Shown here piece after piece: positions 51,689-61,617 of a stretch of 64,000 bases of DNA. The DNA comes from Janthinobacterium sp. BJB426 (GTDB lineage: Bacteria > Pseudomonadota > Gammaproteobacteria > Burkholderiales > Burkholderiaceae_D): assembly GCF_002735705.1 (NCBI RefSeq), contig NZ_PDZL01000003.1, forward strand, positions 456,516 through 520,515, in the 5' to 3' direction. Each line of letters opens with the position of its first letter. Positions within the stretch are counted from its first letter, which is position 1. Under the pieces are notes generated by a model. It searched no databases and had not been told where the DNA came from. It saw only the letters and a list, made by a program, of their open reading frames with translations. Position numbers and translations under genes: made by a program.

Positions 51689-52261
51689 ATGCCCCCACGC
51701 CGCCAGCACGGCTTCACGCTCGTAGAAATCGCCATCGTCCTGGTCATCATCGGCTTGCTGCTCGGCGGCGTGCTGAAGGGACAAGGCTTGATCGACAGCG
51801 CCAAGGTGAAAAACATCATCCAGCAGTCGAATGCGCTGACGGCCGCCGTCAACGCCTATCAGGACAAGTTCCGCGCCCTGCCCGGCGACGATCTCCAGGG
51901 CACGGTGCACGTGCCCAATTCGGCCGGCAACGGCAATGGCGACGGCCAGATCGGCGATGGCCAGCCGCGCGAATTCACGCTGGCGCCGCAGCACCTGGCG
52001 CTGGGCGGCTTCATCACCGGCTCGTTCAACGGCACCTCGCAATTCATGACCAGCGCCCAGGGCGGCGCCGTCTACCTGTACAACGACGAAGTGGGCGGGC
52101 GCGCCGGCAACGGCATCCGTTTCGACAACTTGCCCGAAAGCTACGCGGAACAGATAGACAGCAAACTCGACGATGGCGTGGCCAGCACGGGCAGTGTCCG
52201 GGCGAACATGCCCTATGGCAATGCCGGTGCTATCATTCCCCGCACCGCCGTCTTTTTCTGA
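51689..52261 (+). CDS. Pilin-like protein at the end of the second pilus-like locus
   Basis: This 190-residue prepilin has MPPRRQHG/FTLVEIAIVLVIIGLLLG with Glu5, then helix and body (VKNIIQQSNALTAAVNAYQD; FRALPGDD). An Asn/Gly-rich stretch (NSAGNGNGDGQIGDG) resembles a calcium-binding loop of pseudopilins. The short eight-residue leader, single-domain size and strong aaggaaatccc upstream suggest it could be the major pilin or pseudopilin of this system. It is separated from the coupled genes by an 86-base gap. Confidence 0.87.
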   Translation: MPPRRQHGFTLVEIAIVLVIIGLLLGGVLKGQGLIDSAKVKNIIQQSNALTAAVNAYQDKFRALPGDDLQGTVHVPNSAGNGNGDGQIGDGQPREFTLAPQHLALGGFITGSFNGTSQFMTSAQGGAVYLYNDEVGGRAGNGIRFDNLPESYAEQIDSKLDDGVASTGSVRANMPYGNAGAIIPRTAVFF

Positions 52262-52288
52262 GCCGCCAGTCACTATCAAAGGAATACC

Positions 52289-52651
52289 ATGCCACTGCAC
52301 CGCACACTCATCGTCTCCCTGGCCGCCTGCGCCTTGCTGGCCGGCAGCGCGCACGCCCAATACGTGGGCCCGACGGCCGGCCCGGCCGCGCCCAGCAGTG
52401 TCGCCGCCATCCTGAAAAATCCCGTCGACGACCAGGCCGTCGTGCTGCGCGGCCATTTGCTGCGCAAAGTCGGCAACGAGAAATACACTTTCTCCGATGG
52501 CACGGCGGAAATCCGCGTGGATATCGACGACAAGGTCTTCATGAACCGCAAGATCGACGCCAAAACCCGGGTGGAAATCCGCGGCGAAGTGGAGAAGGAT
52601 TTCATGGAAAGCCCGGAAATCGATGTCGACGTGCTGACCGTGGTGCCGTAA
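52289..52651 (+). CDS. Periplasmic OB-fold protein, YgiW/YdeI (BOF) family
   Basis: This 120-residue protein has a signal peptide (LIVSLAACALLAGSAHA) and a bacterial OB-fold domain (VAAILKNPVDDQAVVLRGHL; DGTAEIRVDIDDKVF; TRVEIRGEVEKDF). Family members bind small molecules or cations and are linked to stress tolerance; the ligand here is unknown. Whether it belongs to the pilus-like operon is unclear; it starts 27 bases after the pilin gene and ends at a hairpin. Confidence 0.87.
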   Translation: MPLHRTLIVSLAACALLAGSAHAQYVGPTAGPAAPSSVAAILKNPVDDQAVVLRGHLLRKVGNEKYTFSDGTAEIRVDIDDKVFMNRKIDAKTRVEIRGEVEKDFMESPEIDVDVLTVVP

Positions 52652-52660
52652 TCCGCCGTG

Positions 52661-52685
52661 CCATCCCGCCGCCACGGCGGGATGG
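52661..52685 (+). terminator. Terminator-like hairpin closing the second pilus-like locus
   Basis: A perfect ten-base stem, ccatcccgcc (52661-52670) with ggcgggatgg (52676-52685), has a five-base loop, nine bases after the BOF gene stop. The following sequence (gtatcacccctcttctgt) is only weakly T-rich. Confidence 0.6.
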
Positions 52686-52800
52686 GTATCACCCCTCTTC
52701 TGTATGCCTTGCGCAACCTTTTTTCCACTCCAGAAACTAGGCTTGTCAGAACAATCAATTTCGTCTAGCATCTTTTCATTCAAGGTCAGCCAGCGCCAGC

Positions 52801-55800
52801 GTGAGCCTGCCTGTCGACTCATCCATTCTGGGAGCTTTCCGGGTGCAAGATTTGCCTTCGATACGCTCAAGAATTTCATGGCTGGTGCTCGCCTGGGTCA
52901 TTCCGACGGCGCTCGTGTTTCTCCTGCTCGTGGCGCAAAGTTATACGCGCGAGCGCGACCATGTCGTCAGCGAAACGGCGCAGGCGGCGCGGGCGGTGGC
53001 CGCCGCCGTCGAACGCGACCTGAGCGGCGCCCAGATGGCCGCGCGCATCCTGGCCGATTCGCCCGCCCTGCAAGCCGACGACATCGGCGCCCTGCGGGCC
53101 CTGGCCGCCAGCCTGCTGCAGCCGGGCCTGGCCGTCAGCGCCTTCATCGTCTCCGACGCCAAGGGCCGCCAGCTGATCAATACAACCCTGCCCGCCAGCC
53201 AGGCGCCGCCGCCCCTGCCGCAAAAATGGGCCGCCAGCATGGAGCGCGCGCGCGACTACGGCAAGCCGCGGCTGACCAGCCTGGCCAAGGCGCCCGACAG
53301 CCTGCCGCAGCTGGCCCTGAATCTGCCCTTGCCGCGCACGCAGGGAACCGCCTACGTGCTGACGGCCCTGTATCCGCCCGACTACCTGTCCGTGCTGCTG
53401 CGCGAGCTGCACCTGCCAGCCTACCTGGGCGCGGCCATCATCAATGCCGATGGCATCAACGTGGCGCGCACCCTGGCGCCGCAGCGCTATGTAGGCCAGC
53501 GCAGCGCGGCGCCCCTGCTGGAACAGATACGCCAGGCGCGCGAAGGCGTGCTGCGCCATGCCACCCTGGAAGGCATCGACGTGTATACGGGCTTTCGCCG
53601 CGCCCCGGACGCCGCCTGGACGGTGGCCGTCACCATGCGCACCAGCACGGTGGCCGAAGCACTGCTGCGCTCGGTAGTCACGGGATCCCTCATCCTGGCG
53701 CTGCTGCTGGCCGCCGGCTTTGCCCTGGCCTGGCGCGTGGGCGGACGCCTGGCCAGCACCCTGCAGGAACTGACGCAGCAGATTCATGCGCTGGCGCAAG
53801 GCAAACCCTTGCTCTCGAATAAGCATGCTGACCGCGAATCAGCCGAGATGGCCGGTGCCCTGGGCGCGCTGGAACGCGACCTGCGGCGCCACCGCACGCA
53901 GCTTGAAAGCCTGGTGGCCGAACGCACGCTGGCCCTGGAAAAATCCACGCGCCTGCTGGAAACCGTGTACGCGACGGCGCCGATCGGCATGCTATTCGTG
54001 GACCTGGACTTGCGCATCGTCATGATCAACCACTACCTGGCCACCATCAACGGGGCCAGCGTGGCGCAGCACCTGGGCCGTCCCGTGGGCGCCATGCTGT
54101 TCGACGACGCCGTGCGGGCCGAGGTGGAACGCTGCGTGCGCCAGGTGCTCGGGACGGGACAGCCCATCGTCGACATCGAATTGCAAGGCCATAGCGGCCA
54201 GCAGCGCGAACAACTGAGTCACTGGATCGTCTCCTACCACCCGATTTTTGGCCCGGAACAGCAGTTGCTGGGCGTATCGGGCTTGTGGCTGGACATTAGC
54301 GAGCGCAAGCGCAGCGAAGCGGAATTTCGCCGTTCGAAACACCTGTTTGGCACCATCATCGAAAACATCCCGGCCATGGTCTTCGTCAAGCGCGCCGACA
54401 AGCTGAGCTTTGAAATGGTCAACCGCCACGCGGAACTGACCCTGGGACGCTCGCGCGAGCAATTGCTGGGCAAGACGGACCACGATTTCTTCCCGCCGCA
54501 GCAGGCGTCCGCCTTCGTCAGCGCCGACCGCAAGCTGCTGGCTACGGGGCAGATGGTGGAAATCGAGCAGGAAGCGATCAATACGGCGGACGGCACCACG
54601 CGCCACTTCACCACGCGCAAGGTGGTCTTGCGCGACGATGCGGGACGCGCCAGCCATGTGCTGGGGGTCTCGATCGACATCACGGAACGCAAGCGCGCCA
54701 CCGAGGTGCTGCACGCCACCACCTGGCGCCTGGAACAGAACGAGCGTTTCATCCGCACCGTCACCGACAACCTGCCCGGCATGGTGTCGTACTGGGGCGC
54801 CGATTTGCGTTGCCGCTTCGCAAATAAATTCTATAACGAATGGTTTGGCCGCAGCAGCGCCGAACTGGCCGGCATCCACATGAGCGAATTGCTGGGACAG
54901 GAACTGTTCGACGTGTATGCGCCCCACGTCGAGGGGGTGCTGGCAGGCCGGCCGCAAAGCTTCGAGCGTGACCTGCTCGATCCCGGCGGCCAGGTGTGCC
55001 ACACGTGGACCAACTACATCCCCGATTTCGACGACAGCGGCGGCGTGCGCGGCTTCTTCGTGCTGGCCTCGGACGTTTCCGAACTCAAGCGCACGGAATT
55101 GCGCCTGCATGAACTCAACGAGCAGATGGTGCGCGCGCGCGACAAGGCCGAGGCGGCCAGCGTCGCGAAAAGCGAATTCGTCGCCAACATGAGCCATGAA
55201 ATCCGCACGCCGATGAACGCCATCATCGGCCTGGCGCGCCTGCTGGAAGAGTCGCCGCTGGAACGGCGCGAGCGCAGCTATGTCGGCAAGATCCAGATGG
55301 CGACGCAGTCGCTGCTCAATATCGTCAACGACGTGCTCGATTTTTCCAAGATCGAGGCGGGGCAGATGGTGCTGGAACAGCGCCGCTTCCAGCTCGAACG
55401 CATGCTCGAAAGCGTGGGTGTGTTGCTGGCCAGCAGCGCCTGGGCGCGCGGCGTGGAGCCCGTGTTCGTGCTCGCCCCCGGCGTGCCGGACGAACTGGTC
55501 GGAGACGCCCTGCGCGTGGAACAGATCCTCATCAACCTGGTGGGCAACGCCGTCAAATTCACCTCGCATGGCGAAGTGGTGCTGTCCATCGACAAGGTGG
55601 CCGAAGATGCGACCAGCGCCACCCTCGAGTTTTCCGTGCGCGACACGGGCATCGGCATCGGCGCGGCCGAGCAGGAACGCATCTTCGACGCGTTTTCCCA
55701 GGGCGACAGCGGCACCAGCCGCAAATACGGCGGCACGGGACTGGGGCTGGCCATCTGCCGGCGCATGGTGGAATTGATGGGCGGCACCCTCAGCGTGAAA

Positions 55801-57357
55801 AGCACGCTGGGCCAGGGCTCCGACTTCCGCTTCAGCTGCCGCTTCGAGAAGGTGGCGCCGCCGCCCGAGCCGTCCGCCAAGGGCGCGCCCAGGGTGCTGT
55901 CACTGCTGATCATCGACGACAACGCCAGCGTGCGCGCCATGCTGGAAGACTGGTGCGCGGCGCAGGGCTGGCACAGCCGCAGCGCCGACAGCGGAGCGGC
56001 CGGCCTGGCCCTGCTGCGCGCCCAGGCCAGCGGCGGGCCGGCGGCCGATCTTGTGCTGCTCGACGCGGCCATGCCGGGCATGGATGGCATTTCCATGCTC
56101 ACCGAGGCGCGCGCCGACGCGCTCCTGGCGCTGCCGCCCGTGATCATGCTGGTGGCCGACCAGGACAGCGAAAACCTCGAACGCCTGGCCGACAGCCTGA
56201 TGCTGGCCGGCATCGTTTCGAAACCGGCCACCCCGGCACGCCTGCTGGCAGCCGTGACGGCCGTGCGCGAAGGCCGCAGCAGTCCGTCCGCGCTGCCCGT
56301 GTCCACGCCCTTGTCGGGTTTGCTCACCGGCATGCGCGTGCTGCTGGTGGAAGACAATGAAATCAACCAGGAAGTGGCGCAGTACATCCTGCTGCACTCG
56401 GGCGCGCGCGTGACCGTGGCCGCCAACGGCCGGCTGGCCGTCGACTTGCTCACCGGCACGCCACACGCCTGGGACGTGGTGCTGATGGATTTGCAGATGC
56501 CCGTCATGAACGGCTACGACGCCACCCTGGCCATCCGCGCCCTGGGCTTGCCGGACTTGCCCATCATCGCCATGACGGCCAATGCCATGGATGAAGACCG
56601 CCTGCGCGCCATCGCCAGCGGCATGAATGCGCACGTGGCCAAGCCCATCGACGTCGACGAGATGATCCAGACCCTGACCCGGCTGGTGCGCGCGCCCCTG
56701 GCCAGCGGCGACGGCGCCGTCGAGGCAGCCGATGCCGTCACGCAGGCGCTGGACTTGCCGGCCACGGTGCCCGGCATCGACCTGGCGGCGGCCCTGCACC
56801 GCTTCGGCGGCGACTACGGCGCCTTCCTGGCCCTGCTCAAGCGCTTTGAGAATTCGCAAGGCGACGCCGTCGAGGAAACACGGCGCCTGCTGGCCACCGG
56901 CCACGCGCAGCAGGCGGCGCAGTTGCTGCACCGCGTGTGCGGCGTGGCAGCCAACTTGGGCGCCACGCATATCGCCAGTCTGGCCGCCGAGACGGAGAAA
57001 ACGCTGAAAACGGGGCAATCGCACGGCACGGCCGCCTTGCTGGGCCGCCTGGAACACGCGATGGCCGAAGTCATCGAAGCGGCCCGCACCCTGCCCTCGC
57101 CCCTGCGGCGCAACCAGCCGGCAGCGGCCGCACCCGGCAGCGTACCGCTCGACCTGCACGCCGGCCTGGCCGAGCTGCTCGTCATGATCCGCAACAACAA
57201 CCTGAAAGCGCTGGCGCAATTTCACGCCCTGCACCCCGCCATACAACAGTCAGACCGGGAAGCGGCCCTGGCGATGGCACATGCGATTGAAACGCTGAAT
57301 TTTGCCGAGGCGGAAAAACTCGTGCTCGATCAGCTGAAACGAGAGGAAAACAAGTGA
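52801..57357 (+). CDS. Hybrid sensor histidine kinase with three PAS, two receiver and one Hpt domain
   Basis: This 1518-residue membrane kinase has a transmembrane helix near 30-48 and a dCache-like periplasmic sensor (about 50-290). A second helix lies at about 292-312 with a short linker. PAS domains lie near 385-500, 505-625 and 640-770. The HisKA motif [13 protein letters not shown] has its His near residue 799. The ATPase has [15 protein letters not shown] and GGTGLGLAI. Receiver 1 is LLIIDDN with DAAMPGMDG near 1037-1150. Receiver 2 is VLLVEDN with DLQMPVMNG near 1180-1300. A C-terminal Hpt has [13 protein letters not shown]; the usual Lys after the phospho-His is Cys. Receiver 1 lacks the conserved Thr (MLVAD). 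The start is GTG 52801. It is coupled to the next gene. Confidence 0.92.
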   Translation: MSLPVDSSILGAFRVQDLPSIRSRISWLVLAWVIPTALVFLLLVAQSYTRERDHVVSETAQAARAVAAAVERDLSGAQMAARILADSPALQADDIGALRALAASLLQPGLAVSAFIVSDAKGRQLINTTLPASQAPPPLPQKWAASMERARDYGKPRLTSLAKAPDSLPQLALNLPLPRTQGTAYVLTALYPPDYLSVLLRELHLPAYLGAAIINADGINVARTLAPQRYVGQRSAAPLLEQIRQAREGVLRHATLEGIDVYTGFRRAPDAAWTVAVTMRTSTVAEALLRSVVTGSLILALLLAAGFALAWRVGGRLASTLQELTQQIHALAQGKPLLSNKHADRESAEMAGALGALERDLRRHRTQLESLVAERTLALEKSTRLLETVYATAPIGMLFVDLDLRIVMINHYLATINGASVAQHLGRPVGAMLFDDAVRAEVERCVRQVLGTGQPIVDIELQGHSGQQREQLSHWIVSYHPIFGPEQQLLGVSGLWLDISERKRSEAEFRRSKHLFGTIIENIPAMVFVKRADKLSFEMVNRHAELTLGRSREQLLGKTDHDFFPPQQASAFVSADRKLLATGQMVEIEQEAINTADGTTRHFTTRKVVLRDDAGRASHVLGVSIDITERKRATEVLHATTWRLEQNERFIRTVTDNLPGMVSYWGADLRCRFANKFYNEWFGRSSAELAGIHMSELLGQELFDVYAPHVEGVLAGRPQSFERDLLDPGGQVCHTWTNYIPDFDDSGGVRGFFVLASDVSELKRTELRLHELNEQMVRARDKAEAASVAKSEFVANMSHEIRTPMNAIIGLARLLEESPLERRERSYVGKIQMATQSLLNIVNDVLDFSKIEAGQMVLEQRRFQLERMLESVGVLLASSAWARGVEPVFVLAPGVPDELVGDALRVEQILINLVGNAVKFTSHGEVVLSIDKVAEDATSATLEFSVRDTGIGIGAAEQERIFDAFSQGDSGTSRKYGGTGLGLAICRRMVELMGGTLSVKSTLGQGSDFRFSCRFEKVAPPPEPSAKGAPRVLSLLIIDDNASVRAMLEDWCAAQGWHSRSADSGAAGLALLRAQASGGPAADLVLLDAAMPGMDGISMLTEARADALLALPPVIMLVADQDSENLERLADSLMLAGIVSKPATPARLLAAVTAVREGRSSPSALPVSTPLSGLLTGMRVLLVEDNEINQEVAQYILLHSGARVTVAANGRLAVDLLTGTPHAWDVVLMDLQMPVMNGYDATLAIRALGLPDLPIIAMTANAMDEDRLRAIASGMNAHVAKPIDVDEMIQTLTRLVRAPLASGDGAVEAADAVTQALDLPATVPGIDLAAALHRFGGDYGAFLALLKRFENSQGDAVEETRRLLATGHAQQAAQLLHRVCGVAANLGATHIASLAAETEKTLKTGQSHGTAALLGRLEHAMAEVIEAARTLPSPLRRNQPAAAAPGSVPLDLHAGLAELLVMIRNNNLKALAQFHALHPAIQQSDREAALAMAHAIETLNFAEAEKLVLDQLKREENK

Positions 57358-58277
57358 GCTGGACCAACCTTGCCATGAACGGGCGCATCCTCATCGTCGA
57401 TGACGCCATGGAAAACATCCAGATCCTGCACCAGTTGCTGCGAGAGGAACACGACGTGCTGTTCGCCCTGAGCGGTGACAAGGCGCTGGAAATTGCGCAT
57501 AATCAACTGCCGGACCTGATCCTGCTCGACGCCGTCATGCCCGGCATGGATGGCTATGCCGTTTGCAGCGCGCTGCGCGAATCGGCCATCCTCAGCGCCA
57601 TTCCCGTCATCTTCGTCACGGCCCTGAACCAGCCCGAAGACGAGACGCGGGCGCTGGAAGCGGGCGCCGTCGATTTCATCACCAAACCGTTCAACGCGGC
57701 CGTCGTGCGCGCCCGCGTGCGCAGCCAGCTGACCATCAAGCGGCAGGCCGACGCCATGCGCGAACTGTCGCTGACGGATTCGCTGACGGGCGTGGCCAAC
57801 CGGCGCAGCTTCAATGACACGATGGACAGCGAATGGCGGCGCTGCGCGCGCGACGGCGTGCCGATGGCCATCATCATGGCCGATATCGACCACTTCAAGG
57901 ATTACAACGATACGTATGGCCACCAGGCGGGCGACCTGTGCCTGCAGCAGGTGAGCGCCGCCCTGCGCCGCTGCGCCGTGCGCCCGCCCGACCTGCTGGC
58001 GCGCTACGGCGGCGAAGAATTCATCATCCTGCTGCCACAGGAAACGCGCGACGGCGCCGAAGTGGTGGCCCAGCGCATTCTCGACGAAGTGCGCGCGCTG
58101 CACATTCCCCACGCCCGATCGGGCGTCGGCCCGCACGTCACCGTCAGCCTGGGCATGGCCAGCGTCATGCCCACGGAAGGCATGGACCCCAGCGCCCTGA
58201 TCCGCGCCGCCGACGCCCTGCTGTACCGCGCCAAGCATACGGGGCGGGACAGGTATTGCGCGTCGGAGGGGGAATAG
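57354..58277 (+). CDS. Response regulator with diguanylate cyclase (REC-GGDEF)
   Basis: This 307-residue protein has a receiver domain (ILIVDDAMENIQ; phospho-acceptor Asp in LILLDAVMPGMDG; Lys in FITKPFNA) and a GGDEF domain with RYGGEEFIILLP, which makes c-di-GMP. An inhibitory I-site RxxD is present (RPPD, five residues before GGEEF). LTDSLTGVANRRSF marks the start of the GGDEF domain. The GTG start overlaps the kinase stop by four bases (GTGA) after a GAGAGGAAAA site, so the kinase is its likely phosphodonor. c-di-GMP made here could act on MshE; that is inference. Confidence 0.95.
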   Translation: MSWTNLAMNGRILIVDDAMENIQILHQLLREEHDVLFALSGDKALEIAHNQLPDLILLDAVMPGMDGYAVCSALRESAILSAIPVIFVTALNQPEDETRALEAGAVDFITKPFNAAVVRARVRSQLTIKRQADAMRELSLTDSLTGVANRRSFNDTMDSEWRRCARDGVPMAIIMADIDHFKDYNDTYGHQAGDLCLQQVSAALRRCAVRPPDLLARYGGEEFIILLPQETRDGAEVVAQRILDEVRALHIPHARSGVGPHVTVSLGMASVMPTEGMDPSALIRAADALLYRAKHTGRDRYCASEGE

Positions 58278-58419
58278 ACGGCTAGCCTGTCGCTGGCGAC
58301 AAGACAGACAAGACACGTCCCATCCCAGCTCGCATCAGCATCAAGCGGCTGTGCGATGCATCGGAGATGCGGCATGGATCAGGCTGGAAGGATCGTCCAT
58401 CGACAAGGAAATAATAGCG

Positions 58420-59241
58420 TTATCGAACCGTCGACAGATCTTTAGACCACTGCTCAAAGTCTACGGTGGGCACACAATCGAGGGTTGGAAATTCAGCGGG
58501 AACCTTCAGTGCCTGGAGAAATTCCGCACTCATCTTGCCGAACAATACCGGCGCTGGCAACTTCGGCGCAACCAGCACCTTTCGTTGCTCCGGTCCGATG
58601 AACAGCACGGAAAATTTATCGGGATCGATCCTCTGGCAGTGGAACTTCGACACGAAATCCGCAGCATGGGCGGTGCGGTACAGTTTCTGTTGCCGCCCCT
58701 GCTCATCCAAATGGAAATGGATGAATAGCGCGCATAAAATACAGTTCATCATAATCGAAAGCACGAGAATGACACCGGCGGCGCGCTCATTTTCAGGCAT
58801 CTCATCTGGAAAGTATGTTCCCTTCGCGATGAGAATCAGCACCACAAACGAGATACACGCCACGACGATAAAAGGCCATTCCATCCAGATAAAAAACCGC
58901 ATGACGTTTGCTGCAGCCAGCGTCATCGGCAACCCTGATGGGTCGATGTGGAAAACCTTGTTGACATCATCCAGGGCGGCGACCCTGGCAAAATACGCCA
59001 ATATGGCAAGCCCTACCGTCCACCAAAGCGCGGAGGATTTAAATTCCTGCAAGCCTCGTGGAAGCATCTTTTCAATCGCTGCCGCCAATGTAAACAAACC
59101 GATCAGGATCGCGACTGCTTGCACCCAAAGATACGTGTTCGCTTCAATTTTCCCGCTATCTAAAAGGCCAGCCCCGAAAAATAGCAGTAAAAGTGAAAAA
59201 AAGCCAAAACCGGCGAGGACATATCTGTGTGTTTGTGTCAT
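58420..59241 (-). CDS. Membrane protein of unknown function in an AT-richer patch
   Basis: This 273-residue protein has about four transmembrane helices: YVLAGFGFFSLLLLFFGAGL, WVQAVAILIGLFTLAAAIE, ALWWTVGLAILAYFARVAAL, and a pair near FIVVACISFVVLILIAKG and VILVLSIMMNCILCALFIHF. A C-terminal soluble domain of about 90 residues ends it (FVSKFHCQRIDPDKFSVLFI). I do not recognise a family. ATG 59241 (MTQTHRYVLAGFG) is preferred over an upstream open frame without membrane character. The gene and its flanks are visibly less GC-rich than the rest of the window. Confidence 0.7.
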   Translation of the reverse strand: MTQTHRYVLAGFGFFSLLLLFFGAGLLDSGKIEANTYLWVQAVAILIGLFTLAAAIEKMLPRGLQEFKSSALWWTVGLAILAYFARVAALDDVNKVFHIDPSGLPMTLAAANVMRFFIWMEWPFIVVACISFVVLILIAKGTYFPDEMPENERAAGVILVLSIMMNCILCALFIHFHLDEQGRQQKLYRTAHAADFVSKFHCQRIDPDKFSVLFIGPEQRKVLVAPKLPAPVLFGKMSAEFLQALKVPAEFPTLDCVPTVDFEQWSKDLSTVR

Positions 59242-59472
59242 CTTCAAATCTTCTATAGGATGCAGCCGGGATCGCTGGAGTGTGTATTTTGCAACCATTT
59301 GGGGCTCTGAACACCCCCGGCGGCGCAGAACAATCACCGCCAAGTGGTCATTATTACTTCAGCATTATTGCATGCACGGCAATTAAAAAATCCATAGCGC
59401 AATATTTCGCCGGCGCATGCCACGAAAAAACTCCCCCGGACTCAATAACATGCTGCTTGGCACGCTGCTGCG

Positions 59473-59784
59473 CTAGCGCAGCAACCAAGCGGCCCAGCGC
59501 AGCCGCAGCGGCGCCCAGCTCAAGGTCAGCGCCACCGTCAAGGCACCGAAAAACAGCAGCATGCACCAGCTGATGCTGCCGAAACCGGCGCCCTCGCGCG
59601 CCACGGCCACGCCGTACAGCAGGGCTAGGCCCGCGTAGCCGCCCAGGCGGCCCCGGCTGGCGGCATGGACGGGCATGCTGGCCGCGCTGACCGTGTGCCA
59701 GTGCCGCTCCTGCGACAGCGCCAGCAGGGCGAAACAGGCGTGGCTGCCGGCAAACAGCAGCAGCCAGACAAGCAATTCAGGCAT
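59473..59784 (-). CDS. DUF3325 family membrane protein
   Basis: This 103-residue protein has three hydrophobic segments (LLVWLLLFAGSHACFALLAL; LGGYAGLALLYGVAVA; SWCMLLFFGALTVALTLSWA) and an N-terminal SHACFALLALSQERHW motif typical of DUF3325. The family sits in siderophore utilisation loci next to PepSY membrane proteins. It is the last gene of this run, overlapping the PepSY gene by eight bases. The function is not established. Confidence 0.85.
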   Translation of the reverse strand: MPELLVWLLLFAGSHACFALLALSQERHWHTVSAASMPVHAASRGRLGGYAGLALLYGVAVAREGAGFGSISWCMLLFFGALTVALTLSWAPLRLRWAAWLLR

Positions 59785-61339
59785 GCGCGCCCCCTGTTCG
59801 CGGGGCTTGCCGCTGATGCTGGCGCAGGCGCAACGCCGCCCATGCCGCCAGCCCTGCCGTCAACCACAGGGCCAGGTCGAACACGGCCACGGCAGGCTGG
59901 CCGCGCAGCACGGCATGCCAGGGAAAGTCGCCCGTGCTTAACCAGTTGAGCGGCGGCGCGGCAAGGGCCAGCATGGCGATGCACCAGGCTTGCGGCAGCC
60001 ATGGCGCATCGGGCCGCCGGCGCCAGAACAGGGCAACGCCGGCCCAGATGCCGCTGCCGGCCCAGGCCAGCAGGAACAGCAGCACTTCGAGCAGCGCCTT
60101 GTCCGGCAACCCGGCCGGCAGCAAGCGGTTCGCCACCAGCATGGCCAGGGTCGCGATCAGCAGCCCCGTCGTGCTGAAGCAGGCCACGGCCAGCACCAGC
60201 CGCGCGCCGCGCTGACCCGCCTTGGCATGGCGCGCCGCGCGCTTGCCGCTCCAGAGTATCAATCCCGAGGCCAGCATGACGCAACCGGCCAGCCCGGCCG
60301 CGCAATACAGCCAGCGCAAGGGCCAGTGCTCGAACAGGGCAAAGTGCATGCCCGACAGATAGCGCTGCAGCGCCGCGGCCGGCTTGAGCGGCACATATTT
60401 CAGCACCTGCCCGCTGGCGCCATCGAAATAAATCGTTTGCTCGTCCAGGCTGACCCGGTCGGCCGTGGCGCGGCTCACTTCCACATAACTGTTGCGGTTG
60501 CCCGGATGGCGCACGCGCACATAGCTGGGCTCGCCCTGCCCCCAGGCCCGGCGCGCCGTGTCGAGCATGGCGTCGATGGGGGCCATGGCCACGATGCCGG
60601 GCTCTGGCGATCGTTCTCGCTGGTACAGCGACAAGGCTTCGTTGAGGAAGCCTTGTCGGTCGCCCGGATACAGCGCGTGCATGCCTGCCGGAAAGTAAAT
60701 CGAAAACAGGATCACCAGCCCCGACAGCACGATCATGAAATGGAAGGGCAAGGCCAGCACGCCGCTGACGTTATGCAGGTCCAGCGCGCTGCGCTGCAAG
60801 GCCTTGCGCGGGCGGAAGACGAAAAAATCCTTGAAAATGCGCGCGTGGATGATCACGCCCGACACCAGCGCCGCCAGCATCGCCATGCTGGCCAGGCCCA
60901 CGACCCAGTAGCCGATGCCGGCAAACGACAGGTGCAGCCGGTAATGCATGGGAAAGAAGAAGGACGTGGCGCCGTAGGAGCCGGCCTCGGGCAGCAAGGT
61001 GGCGCTGCGCGGATCGATCTGGCGCGACAGCTCCTCGCCATCGAGCGCCTCGATCTGCAGCCGCGCCACGGGACTGCGCGGCCCCTGCAGGAAGACAGAC
61101 CATTCCGCCAGCGCCTTGCCGTGCGCCAGCACCGCTACGGCGGGCAAGACTTGCCGCTCCACCGACACGGGGCCGGGCGCGGCGGCGATGCGCGTGTCCG
61201 GCATCATCCAGCGATCGATCTCGCGGTCGAACACGGACAGGCTGCCCATCCAGAACACGACGATCAGCACGCTGGCCATCACCACCCCGGTCCAGGTATG
61301 CACGAGCAGCATCGATTGCCGCAATTCACGTAAGGCCAT
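59777..61339 (-). CDS. PepSY-associated membrane protein (siderophore-type iron reductase family)
   Basis: This 520-residue inner-membrane protein is of the PepSY_TM family (PiuB/FpvG-like). It begins RQSMLLVHTWTGVVMASVLI with the typical HTWTG motif in helix 1. A periplasmic loop is followed by YRLHLSFAGIGYWVVG and LDLHNVSGVLALPFHFMIVL, then a PepSY-type periplasmic stretch and more helices (FEHWPLRWLYCAAGLAGCVM). Conserved His residues in these helices fit haem-binding ferric-siderophore reductases. ATG 61339 has GGAG nine bases upstream; ATG 61354 is an alternative. The start region touches the DUF3649 stop. Confidence 0.9.
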   Translation of the reverse strand: MALRELRQSMLLVHTWTGVVMASVLIVVFWMGSLSVFDREIDRWMMPDTRIAAAPGPVSVERQVLPAVAVLAHGKALAEWSVFLQGPRSPVARLQIEALDGEELSRQIDPRSATLLPEAGSYGATSFFFPMHYRLHLSFAGIGYWVVGLASMAMLAALVSGVIIHARIFKDFFVFRPRKALQRSALDLHNVSGVLALPFHFMIVLSGLVILFSIYFPAGMHALYPGDRQGFLNEALSLYQRERSPEPGIVAMAPIDAMLDTARRAWGQGEPSYVRVRHPGNRNSYVEVSRATADRVSLDEQTIYFDGASGQVLKYVPLKPAAALQRYLSGMHFALFEHWPLRWLYCAAGLAGCVMLASGLILWSGKRAARHAKAGQRGARLVLAVACFSTTGLLIATLAMLVANRLLPAGLPDKALLEVLLFLLAWAGSGIWAGVALFWRRRPDAPWLPQAWCIAMLALAAPPLNWLSTGDFPWHAVLRGQPAVAVFDLALWLTAGLAAWAALRLRQHQRQAPRTGGAHA

Positions 61340-61344
61340 GCGGC

Positions 61345-61617
61345 TCAACTCCATTCGAAAAAATAGGCGGCGCCGCAGTACAGCAGCCAGACACCGATCA
61401 GCAACAGCGCCACCGGCCACAATCGGCGCGCGACAAAAGCCCACAGGGCGGCACCCAGGTAGGCGAGAAAGGCCGCCATCGAGGCGATCAGCACGGCCTC
61501 GCTGCGCAGCACGCCCAGGCGGAACAGCAGCACCGCGCCGGCGCCGGCGACACTCCAGGCGAACAGATACGCGCCCGCCACGCCCAGCGCGACGCGCGCC
61601 ACGGCATGCCGGCTCAT
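61345..61617 (-). CDS. DUF3649 family membrane protein
   Basis: This 90-residue protein has three hydrophobic segments (ALGVAGAYLFAWSVAGAGAV; LIASMAAFLAYLGAALWAF; LWPVALLLIGVWLLYCGAAY). DUF3649 proteins accompany PepSY_TM and DUF3325 in siderophore loci. ATG 61617 overlaps the NRPS stop by four bases, so it is translationally coupled to siderophore synthesis genes. Confidence 0.85.
   Translation of the reverse strand: MSRHAVARVALGVAGAYLFAWSVAGAGAVLLFRLGVLRSEAVLIASMAAFLAYLGAALWAFVARRLWPVALLLIGVWLLYCGAAYFFEWS

Noticed and set aside
53992..55569. A 525-codon minus-strand frame within the hybrid kinase gene
   Set aside because: The plus strand encodes continuous PAS, HisKA and ATPase domains; this frame has no recognisable features.
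58278..58419. The gap between the GGDEF gene and the convergent membrane gene as an RNA gene or terminator
   Set aside because: Only a six-base stem (tgtcgc/gcgaca) is visible, with no U-run or conserved structure.
59466..59483. An 18-base perfect palindrome tgctgcgct/agcgcagca at the DUF3325 stop as a terminator
   Set aside because: It lacks a loop and a U-run, and it overlaps the stop codon; no evidence that it acts as a terminator.
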